Assembly (NCBI RefSeq): GCF_001238295.1
Contig: NZ_LGXZ01000016.1
Location: 43,261-107,260 of the forward strand
DNA from: Ruegeria sp. 6PALISEP08
GTDB taxonomy: Bacteria; Pseudomonadota; Alphaproteobacteria; Rhodobacterales; Rhodobacteraceae
Direction: 5' to 3'
Length of the DNA stretch: 64,000 nucleotides
Part shown: one piece after another, positions 44,370 to 53,525 of the stretch
Layout: each line of letters begins with the position of its first letter
Position numbering within the stretch: the first letter of the stretch is position 1
Program-made: the position numbers and the translations under genes
The notes under the pieces: model-generated
Seen by the model: only the letters and a program-made list of their open reading frames with translations
Database searches by the model: none
What the model was told of the DNA's origin: nothing

Positions 44370-46496
44370 ATGGCAAGAACACTCCTAAATTTATGTATTA
44401 TGATCTTGGGGTTAATCTTTGGCCAGACTTCCGCCGGGACAAGCCTTGCAGCTACCTCCCAAGCGTATGAATCAGAGCCCCTGGTCGCACACATAATTAC
44501 CGCGCAGGACGGGATCGCGCCTGACGTCAAGACGATCACTGCAGGACTGCATCTGAAACTGGGCGAAGATTGGAAAACCTACTGGAAGTCGCCTGGTGAG
44601 GTGGGAATTCCGCCCAAGATCACTTGGAACGGCTCGCAAAACGTCAACGACGTACAGTTTCACTGGCCCGCGCCGATCCGTTTTCGCGCCTTCGGGATCG
44701 AGAATTTCGGGTACAAGGACGAAGTGGTCTTTCCGCTGACCGTCACACTCGAGAACCCCGGAGCGCCAGTTGACTTGAAGGCCGCTGTGACAACGCTGAT
44801 CTGTTCCGATATCTGTGTGCCGGTCGAGTTTTCGCTGGACTTGTCGCTGACTCAGGGAACGGGTCGGGATCAGGACTCGGCCCGGCTTATAAATGCCTTT
44901 CTGTCGCGGGTGCCAACCACGGGAAACACAAGCGGAATGAAGTCCGACGCCGCGACCCTGGATACCGAGTCCGAGATGCTGACGCTGAATTTCACCAGCG
45001 ACCTGCCCTTTGATGCGCCTGATGTCTTTCCCGACATGGGACGTGACACCGCGTTTGGTGCACCCGACATCCGGCTCGCTGGCGACAGGCGTCAGCTATG
45101 GGTGCAGTTCCCGGTCCTCGCTCTGGCACAGGACCCCCCCGCCTTGTCCGTCACGGTTACCGACACCAACCGCGTGGCCGAGTTTTCGCCCCGTACCGAC
45201 GCTCCCCCTACCCTGCCACCATATGAGATCGCGGCCGCCGAAACTTCAGCCAGCGCGCTGGTCTGGATCATTTTGCTGGCGGTGGGCGGCGGGTTGATTC
45301 TGAATGTCATGCCCTGCGTACTGCCAGTGCTTTCGATCAAGCTTTCCTCGGCGGTAAAGGCTCGCGACCGCTCTGCGGCTCAGATTCGCGCCGGGTTCCT
45401 GGCTTCGGCAGCCGGAATCCTGACATTCATGTGGCTGTTGGCGGCTATCACCATTGCGGCGCGGTCGCTGGGCTATTCCGTCGGCTGGGGCATCCAGTTC
45501 CAGAATCCGCTTTTCCTTGCGGTGATGATCGTGGTGCTGGCGGTTTTTGCAACCAGCCTCGCGGGCTTGTTCGAGATCACGCTGCCGCAGTCGCTGAACA
45601 CCCGGCTGGCCCATGTCGAAAAGGGCCGCGTGTCGCTGGGCGGGGATTTCCTGACCGGAGCCTTCTCAGCAGTTCTGGCGACGCCCTGCTCGGCCCCCTT
45701 CCTCGGCACGGCGGTGGCCTTTGCCCTGACCGGCCGACCGGTGGATATCGTGGCGATCTTCACCGCAATGGGGGTCGGGCTGGCCATTCCTTACCTGCTG
45801 GTTGCAGTGCACCCGAAACTTACCGCCGCTCTGCCTAAACCGGGGCGTTGGATGGTGGGATTAAAATGGGCCCTGACGGCGGCACTGCTGACCACGATCG
45901 GCTGGTTGGTCTGGGTGATGGTCGGGGTGGCCGGAGACACTGCTGCAACTGCTACCGTGCTGGCTGCAACTGTTCTGGTCCTGTTGATCTGGAAAAGTGC
46001 GATGATGCCACCCGTTTTGCGCTGGACAGCCCTGTTGCTGACGCTGACCGCAGCGTTTGCCGCACCGGTTGCGATTGCCGGCAAAGACCGGTCCAGGCTG
46101 CTTGAGCCAGCCGGAGAGATCCCTTGGATTACCTTCAGCCGCCCCGAAATCGCCCGCCTTGTGTCGCGCGGCGAGGTGGTTTTCGTCGATGTCACAGCCG
46201 ACTGGTGTCTGACCTGCAAGGCCAACAAAGCGCTGGTGCTGGAACGCGGCGAGGTTCTGGCAACACTGCAATCGGACAAAGCAATTCCGATGCAGGCCGA
46301 CTGGACCCGCCCCGACGATGTGATCGCCCGTTTCCTTGAGGACAATGGACGGTTCGGGATCCCCTTCAACATCGTCTACGGCCCGTCGGCCCCCGAAGGC
46401 ATCGCCCTGCCAGAGATCTTGACCACGAACGCCATTCTCGACGCGATGGAACAGGCCGCGCCGATTGCGGGCGGAGCCGTGGAAAGCGGATCCTGA
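44370..46496 (+). CDS. scsB: ScsB/DsbD-like thiol-disulfide reductase
   Basis: A 708-residue protein: signal peptide, a periplasmic N-domain of about 250 residues with Cys pair LICSDIC, eight helices with Cys sites VMPCVLP and ATPCSAPF, and a C-terminal thioredoxin domain with DWCLTCK. It moves electrons from cytosolic thioredoxin to periplasmic partners. The ScsB branch is named for copper-sensitivity suppression. Likely clients are the DsbA-like protein at 36482 and CcmG/CcmH. A GTG at 44343 is possible but would precede the predicted transcription start. Confidence 0.9.
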   Translation: MARTLLNLCIMILGLIFGQTSAGTSLAATSQAYESEPLVAHIITAQDGIAPDVKTITAGLHLKLGEDWKTYWKSPGEVGIPPKITWNGSQNVNDVQFHWPAPIRFRAFGIENFGYKDEVVFPLTVTLENPGAPVDLKAAVTTLICSDICVPVEFSLDLSLTQGTGRDQDSARLINAFLSRVPTTGNTSGMKSDAATLDTESEMLTLNFTSDLPFDAPDVFPDMGRDTAFGAPDIRLAGDRRQLWVQFPVLALAQDPPALSVTVTDTNRVAEFSPRTDAPPTLPPYEIAAAETSASALVWIILLAVGGGLILNVMPCVLPVLSIKLSSAVKARDRSAAQIRAGFLASAAGILTFMWLLAAITIAARSLGYSVGWGIQFQNPLFLAVMIVVLAVFATSLAGLFEITLPQSLNTRLAHVEKGRVSLGGDFLTGAFSAVLATPCSAPFLGTAVAFALTGRPVDIVAIFTAMGVGLAIPYLLVAVHPKLTAALPKPGRWMVGLKWALTAALLTTIGWLVWVMVGVAGDTAATATVLAATVLVLLIWKSAMMPPVLRWTALLLTLTAAFAAPVAIAGKDRSRLLEPAGEIPWITFSRPEIARLVSRGEVVFVDVTADWCLTCKANKALVLERGEVLATLQSDKAIPMQADWTRPDDVIARFLEDNGRFGIPFNIVYGPSAPEGIALPEILTTNAILDAMEQAAPIAGGAVESGS

Positions 46497-46505
46497 CCCC
46501 GGAGT

Positions 46506-46964
46506 TCACATATCCCGGACGCGGTTGCTCTGCTGCGCTAAACGCATGGTCTCGTGCTCTTCCATATCCAGTAGCGCCTGAAGGAGTTCGCGTGCCTCGG
46601 GTATCTCGGCACGCCCGTGCAAATACCGATATAAGTCGATCACCTGATTGTGAAGATCGAAGACCGCTTCGCAGATCTCATCGACGCTCATCTGTGCGAA
46701 CGGCCTGTCGCAGGTGCGATGTGGGTCGATCGGCTCATTGCCCAAATAGTCATATACCCAGGTGTTGAGCGCTTTGGGATCGGCTCGTTTCACGAAACCA
46801 TCGACGATTTTCTCCAGAGCAGCCTCATGATCGGCGAGGTAGGTAAGCAACATCCTGGCCAGCTCCTGCTCTGACTGTGTCGAACAGTGGGCCAAACATT
46901 CGGCGAGCCAATGATGCATTTCCCGCGTCCAGACAATTAGATCAGAAAACGTTTCAACTTTCAT
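46506..46964 (-). CDS. Predicted four-helix-bundle protein with His/Glu clusters
   Basis: A 152-residue soluble, all-helical protein. His and Glu residues recur in helical settings (EMHHWLAECLAHC, YLADHEAALE, DLHNQVIDLYRYLH, MEEHETMRL), a pattern seen in ferritin-like and hemerythrin-like metal proteins, but no exact family signature is clear. AGGAGG precedes the start. It follows ccmI at the end of the ccm operon and is convergent with scsB. Confidence 0.55.
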   Translation of the reverse strand: MKVETFSDLIVWTREMHHWLAECLAHCSTQSEQELARMLLTYLADHEAALEKIVDGFVKRADPKALNTWVYDYLGNEPIDPHRTCDRPFAQMSVDEICEAVFDLHNQVIDLYRYLHGRAEIPEARELLQALLDMEEHETMRLAQQSNRVRDM

Positions 46965-47078
46965 GGTCTCAACCTCCTAAAGATCGGCATGCGATAGCCT
47001 AAACCGGAATTTTCCAGATGGCTCACTGGGCATCAGCGCGAAGTCGGCGCCGGCCCGATCCACGCCGGGCTGCGGGAA

Positions 47079-48227
47079 TCAACCCCCCAGTTTCAGCAAT
47101 GCCCGGTCGATTGCCACCTTGCGCGGATCCCCCTGCGGCAGGTCATCCGCCAGATCCCTTGCCCTGCCATAGGCGTTCCGGGCGCCGTCGGTCTCGCCCA
47201 GCACCGAATAGGCGTTGCCCAGCCGCATCCAGCCGTCCAGATCGCCTGGGTTTTCCTGCATCCGGCTCGCAAGCCGTTCGACCATCGAGCGGATGAAGGC
47301 CTGCCGGTCTTCGTCTGACATCTCCTCGGCCGCCGCCACCTGATCGGCAGTTGGGCCGGGCATGGAAGGGGCAAAAGCCGCCAGATTCACCGGAGCCCGT
47401 CCGATCGACGGGGCGATGCGGTTAAGCTGGGCCACAAAACTCTCCATCCATGGCCGGAACTCCCCTTCGGCGTCCATCCGCGTCTTCAGTAGGTCATAGG
47501 CCTTATCAGGCGATCCAGCCTGCTCCAGACCAACGGCTTTGTAGAATGTCGCTGCTGGGTTCGATGGGTCCAGTTCCAAGGCTCGTTCAAACGCCCGATC
47601 GGCCTTGGGCGTAACGACACCGTCATCGGCATAGACCAACGCCTCGCCATATTGCGACACCAGCGCTGAATTCGCATTGGGTCGGTCCAGCAACCCCTCG
47701 AACGCGTCTGCGGCATCTCCAAAGCGTCCCATACGCATATAGGTCTGAGCCAACAACACCCATCCCTCGGTTGGCCCGCCGGTTTCATCCGCCTCAAGCC
47801 GCGACTTCATGCGCACGGCAAGGTCGGCGATTTCACGGGCTTCGGCCTGCTCCCCCTCGCGTTGGGCAAATGGCTGGCTGGGGATGTCGGGATTACCCAG
47901 TTGCCAATAAAGACCGGCTCCGAGCGCTGGAACTGCCAGCGCAGCAAGTAGAATCAGTGCACGCCCGGAATGGCCCATCATCGCTTTGTCGTCCGATTGC
48001 CGGTCAATCGCCTTCAGGCGACGTTCTATCTCGGCTCTGGCAGCCTTGGCTTCTTCGGCCGAGATAATTCCTCGTTCAAGGTCCTTCTCCACTTCGCCGA
48101 TCTGGTCGGAAAAGATGGCAGAGGCGCTTTCGCGTCTCGACAAGTCCGAGGTCTTGCGCCCCATACCGGAGAGGGCGAGCGTCAGAAACACCGCCGCGGC
48201 CATGAATGAAAAGATAATCCAGATCAT
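47079..48227 (-). CDS. ccmI: Cytochrome c maturation protein CcmI
   Basis: A 382-residue protein with two N-terminal helices around a cytoplasmic loop containing a coiled-coil (DQIGEVEKDLERGIISAEEAKAARAEIERRL cut at 20 residues in practice: key part LERGIISAEEAKAAR), then a periplasmic TPR domain (about 130-380). CcmI is the apocytochrome chaperone of the haem ligation complex. The start overlaps the ccmH stop by ATGA. Confidence 0.93.
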   Translation of the reverse strand: MIWIIFSFMAAAVFLTLALSGMGRKTSDLSRRESASAIFSDQIGEVEKDLERGIISAEEAKAARAEIERRLKAIDRQSDDKAMMGHSGRALILLAALAVPALGAGLYWQLGNPDIPSQPFAQREGEQAEAREIADLAVRMKSRLEADETGGPTEGWVLLAQTYMRMGRFGDAADAFEGLLDRPNANSALVSQYGEALVYADDGVVTPKADRAFERALELDPSNPAATFYKAVGLEQAGSPDKAYDLLKTRMDAEGEFRPWMESFVAQLNRIAPSIGRAPVNLAAFAPSMPGPTADQVAAAEEMSDEDRQAFIRSMVERLASRMQENPGDLDGWMRLGNAYSVLGETDGARNAYGRARDLADDLPQGDPRKVAIDRALLKLGG

Positions 48228-48712
48228 GCGTGCGGCTCCGTGAGTGAATGGTTTTCGGGATTCCGTTCTTCGCTCGCGCCGCGTTCCGTCTCTTGTTTTC
48301 GCGACTTCCGATATCGGCGCGCATTTTGGGTCAATACCGCTGCAGTCGCGATACCACCCAGCCCCAGGATGACGATAGGCGCAACCCACAGAATGTAAGT
48401 TGATGGCTTCCATGGCGGGTTGAACAGAACATAGTCGCCATAACGCGCAACCAGAAAATCCATAACCTGCTGGTCCGAGTCACCTGCCACCAGCCGTTCG
48501 CGCACAAGCAGACGAAGGTCGCGCGCCACCCCGGCGTTGGAACTGTCGATGTCTTGGTTCTGGCACACCACGCAGCGCACCTGTTTTGAAATCGCCCGGG
48601 CCCGCTCTTCCAAAACCGGATCTGCAAGTATCTCGTCGGGCTCAACCGCGAATGCCGGCTGCGACACCAGCGTCGCCAGAGTGACTGCGGTAATTGCAAT
48701 TCGACGTATCAT
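48224..48712 (-). CDS. ccmH: Cytochrome c maturation protein CcmH
   Basis: A 162-residue protein with signal peptide, the thioreductive motif RCVVCQNQ (two Cys that reduce the apocytochrome CxxCH), and a C-terminal membrane helix. It overlaps ccmG by ATGA and ccmI by ATGA. The extended charged tail is normal for the short-type CcmH. Confidence 0.95.
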   Translation of the reverse strand: MIRRIAITAVTLATLVSQPAFAVEPDEILADPVLEERARAISKQVRCVVCQNQDIDSSNAGVARDLRLLVRERLVAGDSDQQVMDFLVARYGDYVLFNPPWKPSTYILWVAPIVILGLGGIATAAVLTQNARRYRKSRKQETERGASEERNPENHSLTEPHA

Positions 48713-49278
48713 GAGGCCTCTCCTCCGGCCGCCCGCGCTTGATCCAGCGCGGTGCGCATCTTTGAAATTGCCTCGTCGCCCAGCACCGGGCCGACAAAAC
48801 GGAAAACGACCTTACCCGCGCCATCAATCACAAAGGTCTCAGGCACGCCGGAAATCCCCCATTCAATCCCGGCACGACCGTCCAGGTCGGAACCTATGCG
48901 CTCATAAGGGTTGCCCAGATCGTCGAGCCATTTCCGTGCGTCCTGCGGCTTGTCTTTGTAGTTGATGCCCATCAGGCGAATGCCTTCATCGCGCACCATG
49001 CGCGTCAACACAGCATGTTCGGCCCGACAGGGCACACACCAGGACGCAAACACGTTGACCACGATCGGCGCCGATCCGTCATTTTCCACCAGATCGGTGT
49101 TGGACAGCCCATGGGTATCCAGCCCATCGACCGGCGGCAAGTCGAACTCAGGCACCGGCTGCGAGATCAAAACTGACGGGATTTCGTTCGGATCGCGATC
49201 GGGGTTCAGCCCCCAAAGTAGGAAGGCACCCAGGATGCCGGCAATCGTAATTGGGAACAGTGCAAATAGACGTTTCAT
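48709..49278 (-). CDS. ccmG: Cytochrome c maturation thioredoxin CcmG/DsbE
   Basis: A 189-residue membrane-anchored thioredoxin with WCVPC in NVFASWCVPC and the family-specific GVPETFVID loop. It keeps apocytochrome cysteines reduced before haem attachment and receives electrons from DsbD/CcdA-type proteins, here possibly the ScsB-like protein. It starts 4 bases after ccmF. Confidence 0.95.
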   Translation of the reverse strand: MKRLFALFPITIAGILGAFLLWGLNPDRDPNEIPSVLISQPVPEFDLPPVDGLDTHGLSNTDLVENDGSAPIVVNVFASWCVPCRAEHAVLTRMVRDEGIRLMGINYKDKPQDARKWLDDLGNPYERIGSDLDGRAGIEWGISGVPETFVIDGAGKVVFRFVGPVLGDEAISKMRTALDQARAAGGEAS

Positions 49279-49282
49279 CGCC

Positions 49283-51277
49283 CTACTCCGCCGCTACCGG
49301 AACGGAGCCCGGCCCGGCCCGTTTCCGTGGTGCACCGACGCGTAGACGCCGATCAGTGAGCGACAAGACACCACCCAATGCCAACAAACCTGAACCGATC
49401 CAGATCCAGACCACCAATGGCTCATACAAGATACGTAGAGTCCATTTGCTCTGCTCAGATTCCGCCGCCGGTTCCGATATCGAGGCGTAAAGGTCCCCTG
49501 CCAACGTCGTGCGAATTGCCGATTCGGTCGTACTGGTGCCCGCGACGAGATAGGCCCTGCGCTCGGGCTGAAGCGTGGCGACATAAGCGCCATTGCGAAA
49601 CACTGTCAGGGTGGCCATGCGAGACAGGTAGTTTGGTCCGCGAAGCTGCTCCACACCGTCAAAACGCACGTCGAACCCGGCAATCTCGATCTGTGTTCCG
49701 GGTTCGGCAAAAGTCACGACCTCGGACTTCCACGCGCTGGACCCGGTGAAGCCGATCATGCAGACCGCCAGCCCCGCATGGGCCACGACCATGCCGTAAT
49801 GCGAACGCGGTAGGTTGCGGGCCCGACGCAGTGACTCGGCCAGCGGTACCTCACCCAGCTTAATTCGGCTGGCCCATTCCGTCAGCACAGCGCCCAGCAA
49901 CCAAACCGCAAGGCCGATGGACAGTACCGCCAGTACAGGTCCGCCGGTATCCAGATACCACACGACCAATGCCGCAAGCAGGCTAAGCCCAGCCACCCAC
50001 TTCAGTCGGTCCAGCACACCGCGCAAATCCGCACGCTTCCATGACAACAGCGGCCCAACCCCCATCACAACGACGAGAACCAGCATGATCGGCACGAAAC
50101 TGGCGTTGTAATAGGGTGGTCCAACCGAAATCTTTTCGCCAGTAACGGCCTCAAGCAACAGCGGGTAAAGCGTACCGAATAAAACCGTCGCCGTTGCGGT
50201 GGCCAGCAGCAGATTGTTAACAAGTAATCCTGCCTCACGGCTGATCGGGGCGAATAGACCGCCACTCTCCATCTCAGGCGCGCGAATGGCAAACAGCGTC
50301 AATGAACCACCGATTGCGACCGCCAACAACGCCAAGATGTAAATGCCGCGTTCGGGATCGACCGAAAACGCATGGACTGATGTAAGCAAGCCTGAGCGGA
50401 CAATGAATGTCCCCAACAAGGACAACGAGAAGGTCAAAACGGCCAGTAGGATCGTCCAACTTTTGAAGCTGCCGCGCTTTTCGGTCACGATGGCCGAATG
50501 CAACAGCGCTGTGCCAGCAAGCCAAGGCATAAACGAGACATTCTCGACCGGATCCCAGAACCACCAGCCACCCCAACCCAGTTCGTAATAGGCCCACCAA
50601 CTGCCCAGAACGATACCAAGTGTAAGAAACACCCAGGCCGCCAATGTCCAGGGTCGGACCCACCGAGCCCATGCCGGATCGACCCGCCCTTCGATCAGGG
50701 CAGCCACCGCGAAGGAAAAGACGATCGAGAAGCCGACATAACCCAGGTATAGGAACGGCGGGTGCAGGGCGAGGCCGACATCCTGCAACAGCGGATTTAA
50801 ATCCTGACCATCCAGTGGCGCCGGAAGCACCCGGTCGAACGGGTTCGAGGTGAACAGCATGAATGACAGGAACCCGGCGCTGATCCAGGCCTGCACTGCC
50901 AAGGTGCGCGCCTTGAGTTTCAGCGGGATGTTCCGAGCCAACAGAGACACACCCAGCCCGAAAATCACCAATATCAGAATCCACAACAGCAGCGACCCTT
51001 CGTGGCTACCCCAGGTCGCAGCCACCTTGAAAAGCATCGGTTTCAGCGAATGAGAATTGGTGGCCACATTTAGCACAGTGAAATCGCTGACCACGAAGGA
51101 CCACATCAGAGCGGCGAAGGCGACAGCAACCAGCGCTGTCAGCAGGACCGAGGTCGCAGATGCCGATCGCATCCACATGACATTGTTCCGCGCTGCTCCA
51201 ATCAAAGGTAATACGCTTTGCACCAAGGACACGGCCAGGGCAAGCGCCAGGGCGAACTGCCCGATTTCCGGTATCAT
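49283..51277 (-). CDS. ccmF: Haem lyase subunit CcmF
   Basis: A 664-residue membrane protein with about 14 helices and the WWD-type haem-handling region (GWGGWWFWDPVENVSFMPW). CcmF with CcmH and CcmI ligates haem to apocytochrome c. The ATG at 51277 has a GGAGGG site. The gene has a CueR-type promoter (51309-51339), which is unusual. ccmABCDE are not in the window, so haem export must rely on chromosomal genes. Confidence 0.95.
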   Translation of the reverse strand: MIPEIGQFALALALAVSLVQSVLPLIGAARNNVMWMRSASATSVLLTALVAVAFAALMWSFVVSDFTVLNVATNSHSLKPMLFKVAATWGSHEGSLLLWILILVIFGLGVSLLARNIPLKLKARTLAVQAWISAGFLSFMLFTSNPFDRVLPAPLDGQDLNPLLQDVGLALHPPFLYLGYVGFSIVFSFAVAALIEGRVDPAWARWVRPWTLAAWVFLTLGIVLGSWWAYYELGWGGWWFWDPVENVSFMPWLAGTALLHSAIVTEKRGSFKSWTILLAVLTFSLSLLGTFIVRSGLLTSVHAFSVDPERGIYILALLAVAIGGSLTLFAIRAPEMESGGLFAPISREAGLLVNNLLLATATATVLFGTLYPLLLEAVTGEKISVGPPYYNASFVPIMLVLVVVMGVGPLLSWKRADLRGVLDRLKWVAGLSLLAALVVWYLDTGGPVLAVLSIGLAVWLLGAVLTEWASRIKLGEVPLAESLRRARNLPRSHYGMVVAHAGLAVCMIGFTGSSAWKSEVVTFAEPGTQIEIAGFDVRFDGVEQLRGPNYLSRMATLTVFRNGAYVATLQPERRAYLVAGTSTTESAIRTTLAGDLYASISEPAAESEQSKWTLRILYEPLVVWIWIGSGLLALGGVLSLTDRRLRVGAPRKRAGPGSVPVAAE

Positions 51278-51308
51278 TCCAATCCCTCCGGATTTCCGGT
51301 TTTGCGGC

Positions 51309-51339
51309 CTTGTCCGACAATCCAGCGCTGGAGGGTCAA
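51309..51339 (-). promoter_or_regulatory. CueR-type promoter of ccmFGHI
   Basis: Minus strand: -35 TTGACC, 19-bp spacer CTCCAGCGCTGGATTGTCG, -10 GACAAG. It carries the CCAGCGCTGG palindrome also found at 44309 and 51407. Start codon 31 bases further on. Confidence 0.8.
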
Positions 51340-51406
51340 GCGCATTATTGCCGCACCCCCCCTTCGGCTGATGCATGCTTGACGAGCGCAAATCTGGCCG
51401 GCGGCC

Positions 51407-51437
51407 TTGACCTTCCAGCGCTGGAGACCCCTACCAT
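51407..51437 (+). promoter_or_regulatory. CueR-type promoter of the outer-membrane gene
   Basis: Plus strand: -35 TTGACC, 19-bp spacer TTCCAGCGCTGGAGACCCC, -10 TACCAT. Divergent from the ccmF promoter, with about 70 bases between the two -35 boxes. Confidence 0.85.
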
Positions 51438-51515
51438 TTCGTCTTCACCGATGGACGTAGCGAACACTTTGTTTTCAGGGCACGAACTCAGGAAACAAAC
51501 GAACACGAGGGCATC

Positions 51516-52625
51516 ATGACACGGAACAAAACCGAGATTTGGTGCGTCTGGCAACACATCCAGGTCGTAATACTGGCTGGGGGGCTGAGCCTTGGGTCAA
51601 CTGCCATGGCCCAACCCGAAACCCGTCCGGCTGACAACGTGGCGATGAACCCGCAAGCCTCCAGCAACATGTCAGGTATGGGAAGCATGTCCAGGATGAT
51701 GCGCCCCGACGCGGTGCCGCCAACGGGTGTCGTTGGCGGTATGCATCCACCCGAGGGTGTTTTGATGCCTGTGTTCTCTTACATGAACATGGAGAAGGAC
51801 GGAAATCGTACCGGAACGCAGTCGCTGTCTACCTCGAACGTTCTGTCGCAGTATCCGATCGCGCCGCTCAGCATGAGCATGAACATGGCGATGGTCGGCC
51901 TGATGTACGGTGTGACCGACGAGATCTCGGTGATGGCGATGCTGCCCTATACCCGCAAGACGATGAAGCACCAGACCCGCATGGGCCAGACCTTTAAGAC
52001 CAGGGCACAGGGGTTTGGCGATCTGAAGATCATCGGCGGATATGATATCTACAAATCCGACGGGCAGGTGCTGGAACTATCTCTTGGCCTCAGTCTGCCG
52101 ACTGGCTCGATAGACGAGACCGACACCACGCCAGCTGGGCCGGACCAGCTGCTGCCCTACCCCATGCAACTGGGTTCAGGCACCTACGACCTGCTGCCGG
52201 GCGTCACCTATACGGGCCAGAACGCGGATTGGTCTTGGGGCGCCCAGCTGGTCGCCATGATCCGGATGGGTGAGAATGATGCCGGTTACACCTTGGGTGA
52301 CGTCTATTCAGCAACAGTTTGGGGTGCACGGCGCTGGAATGACCAGTTCAGCTCCTCGTTGCGGGTGGTCGGCGACATCGTGGAAAACATTGACGGGTCG
52401 GATGCGCGCCTGAACCCAGGCATGGTGCCCACCGCTGATCCGACCCTGCGCGGCGGCCAGTTTCTGAGTATCGGAATCGGAGTGAATTACCTTGTGCCGG
52501 GGTCGGGCGTTTTGGCGGGCACGCGCCTGGGTATCGAGGGCGTGATCCCTGTGTATCAAGATCTAGATGGGCCCCAGCTTGAACGCGATTACGCAGTCTC
52601 CTTCGCGATACGCAGGGCGTTCTGA
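51516..52625 (+). CDS. Outer-membrane beta-barrel transporter family protein, Met-rich
   Basis: A 369-residue exported protein (signal to about residue 32). The mature N-terminus is Met-rich (SSNMSGMGSMSRMMRP) and the rest shows alternating beta strands ending in a terminal Phe (AIRRAF), the mark of outer-membrane barrels; it resembles the phenol-MetA-type transporter family. It is not a TolC-like factor. Many Met in the barrel part (MSMNMAMVGLM) suggest copper contact. A CueR-type promoter precedes it. Confidence 0.75.
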   Translation: MTRNKTEIWCVWQHIQVVILAGGLSLGSTAMAQPETRPADNVAMNPQASSNMSGMGSMSRMMRPDAVPPTGVVGGMHPPEGVLMPVFSYMNMEKDGNRTGTQSLSTSNVLSQYPIAPLSMSMNMAMVGLMYGVTDEISVMAMLPYTRKTMKHQTRMGQTFKTRAQGFGDLKIIGGYDIYKSDGQVLELSLGLSLPTGSIDETDTTPAGPDQLLPYPMQLGSGTYDLLPGVTYTGQNADWSWGAQLVAMIRMGENDAGYTLGDVYSATVWGARRWNDQFSSSLRVVGDIVENIDGSDARLNPGMVPTADPTLRGGQFLSIGIGVNYLVPGSGVLAGTRLGIEGVIPVYQDLDGPQLERDYAVSFAIRRAF

Positions 52626-52629
52626 CCCT

Positions 52630-53295
52630 TCAGCCCCAAACCGACTGTAAACGGACAATCAGCGCCGCCGCGGTGGTCAGAACGACCACTGACACCGCCA
52701 TCAGTAGCAGGGCCAATGTCACAGGTCCGCCGCGCCCAGGTACGCGACGTGCCAGTTGGGCTGCAAATCCAGTACCGTGGGCGATCTGGCTCTGAACGAC
52801 GGATAGGTATAGCGGCAGCGCTCCGACCAGCGTGGCGTACAGGTAAACGCCTGAGATGTTCTCGAAGTAGGCGGAGCGTACCAGCGTCGGACCGACTACC
52901 CGCAACGCCACTACGGGATCACCGCCGAAAGACCCGAACCAGTCTGCCGAAAGCGCGTAGATCAGCGCGTGCAGCGCGATGAACAGGACGGCCCGTAGCA
53001 GCAGGTCAATTAGCAGATACCGGGCCGGGATGGCCCCCCTGCCCCGCGCCCTTACCCCAACGGCGAACAGAAAAAAGCTGAGATAATTTAAAAGGAAAAC
53101 GACCGGCAACCCATTCGTCACCACCTGACGCAAAAACCGAACAAACGCGGGACCACTGTTCAGGAGGTGCGTCGCAAAGCCCGGCGTGCGCAAAACGAAG
53201 ATGGCCAACAGCGGAAACAACGCAAGGCAACTGACAATCAGCGTGTTTCTGGCAAACTTCCAGAAAGGCAATTCAGTGGCAAAATATCTGTTCAT
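52630..53295 (-). CDS. Integral membrane protein of unknown function
   Basis: A 221-residue protein with about five hydrophobic segments (18-34, 60-80, 92-112, 150-165, 192-212) and basic loops. I recognise no family. It is convergent with the outer-membrane gene, 4 bases apart, and stands before the recombinase gene. Confidence 0.7.
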   Translation of the reverse strand: MNRYFATELPFWKFARNTLIVSCLALFPLLAIFVLRTPGFATHLLNSGPAFVRFLRQVVTNGLPVVFLLNYLSFFLFAVGVRARGRGAIPARYLLIDLLLRAVLFIALHALIYALSADWFGSFGGDPVVALRVVGPTLVRSAYFENISGVYLYATLVGALPLYLSVVQSQIAHGTGFAAQLARRVPGRGGPVTLALLLMAVSVVVLTTAAALIVRLQSVWG

Positions 53296-53525
53296 TTCAT
53301 TTAGTTTGCCAACGGTTCCAGCGCAATGTCGATGCCAATTGGTTTACAGACCTGCGACAGAACCTCCGATTTTATTATTCCGCAAGCCCTCTACCTACTT
53401 TACGCGCAAAATCTGTTACTTTTGCTCGTTACTTTTGTTGCGCTATCAGTTTCCAGTTACACTCGATAAGTATCCCTTATCATGAATGATTGAAATTTGC
53501 CGCGAAGCGGTGCAGAATGTGCCCC

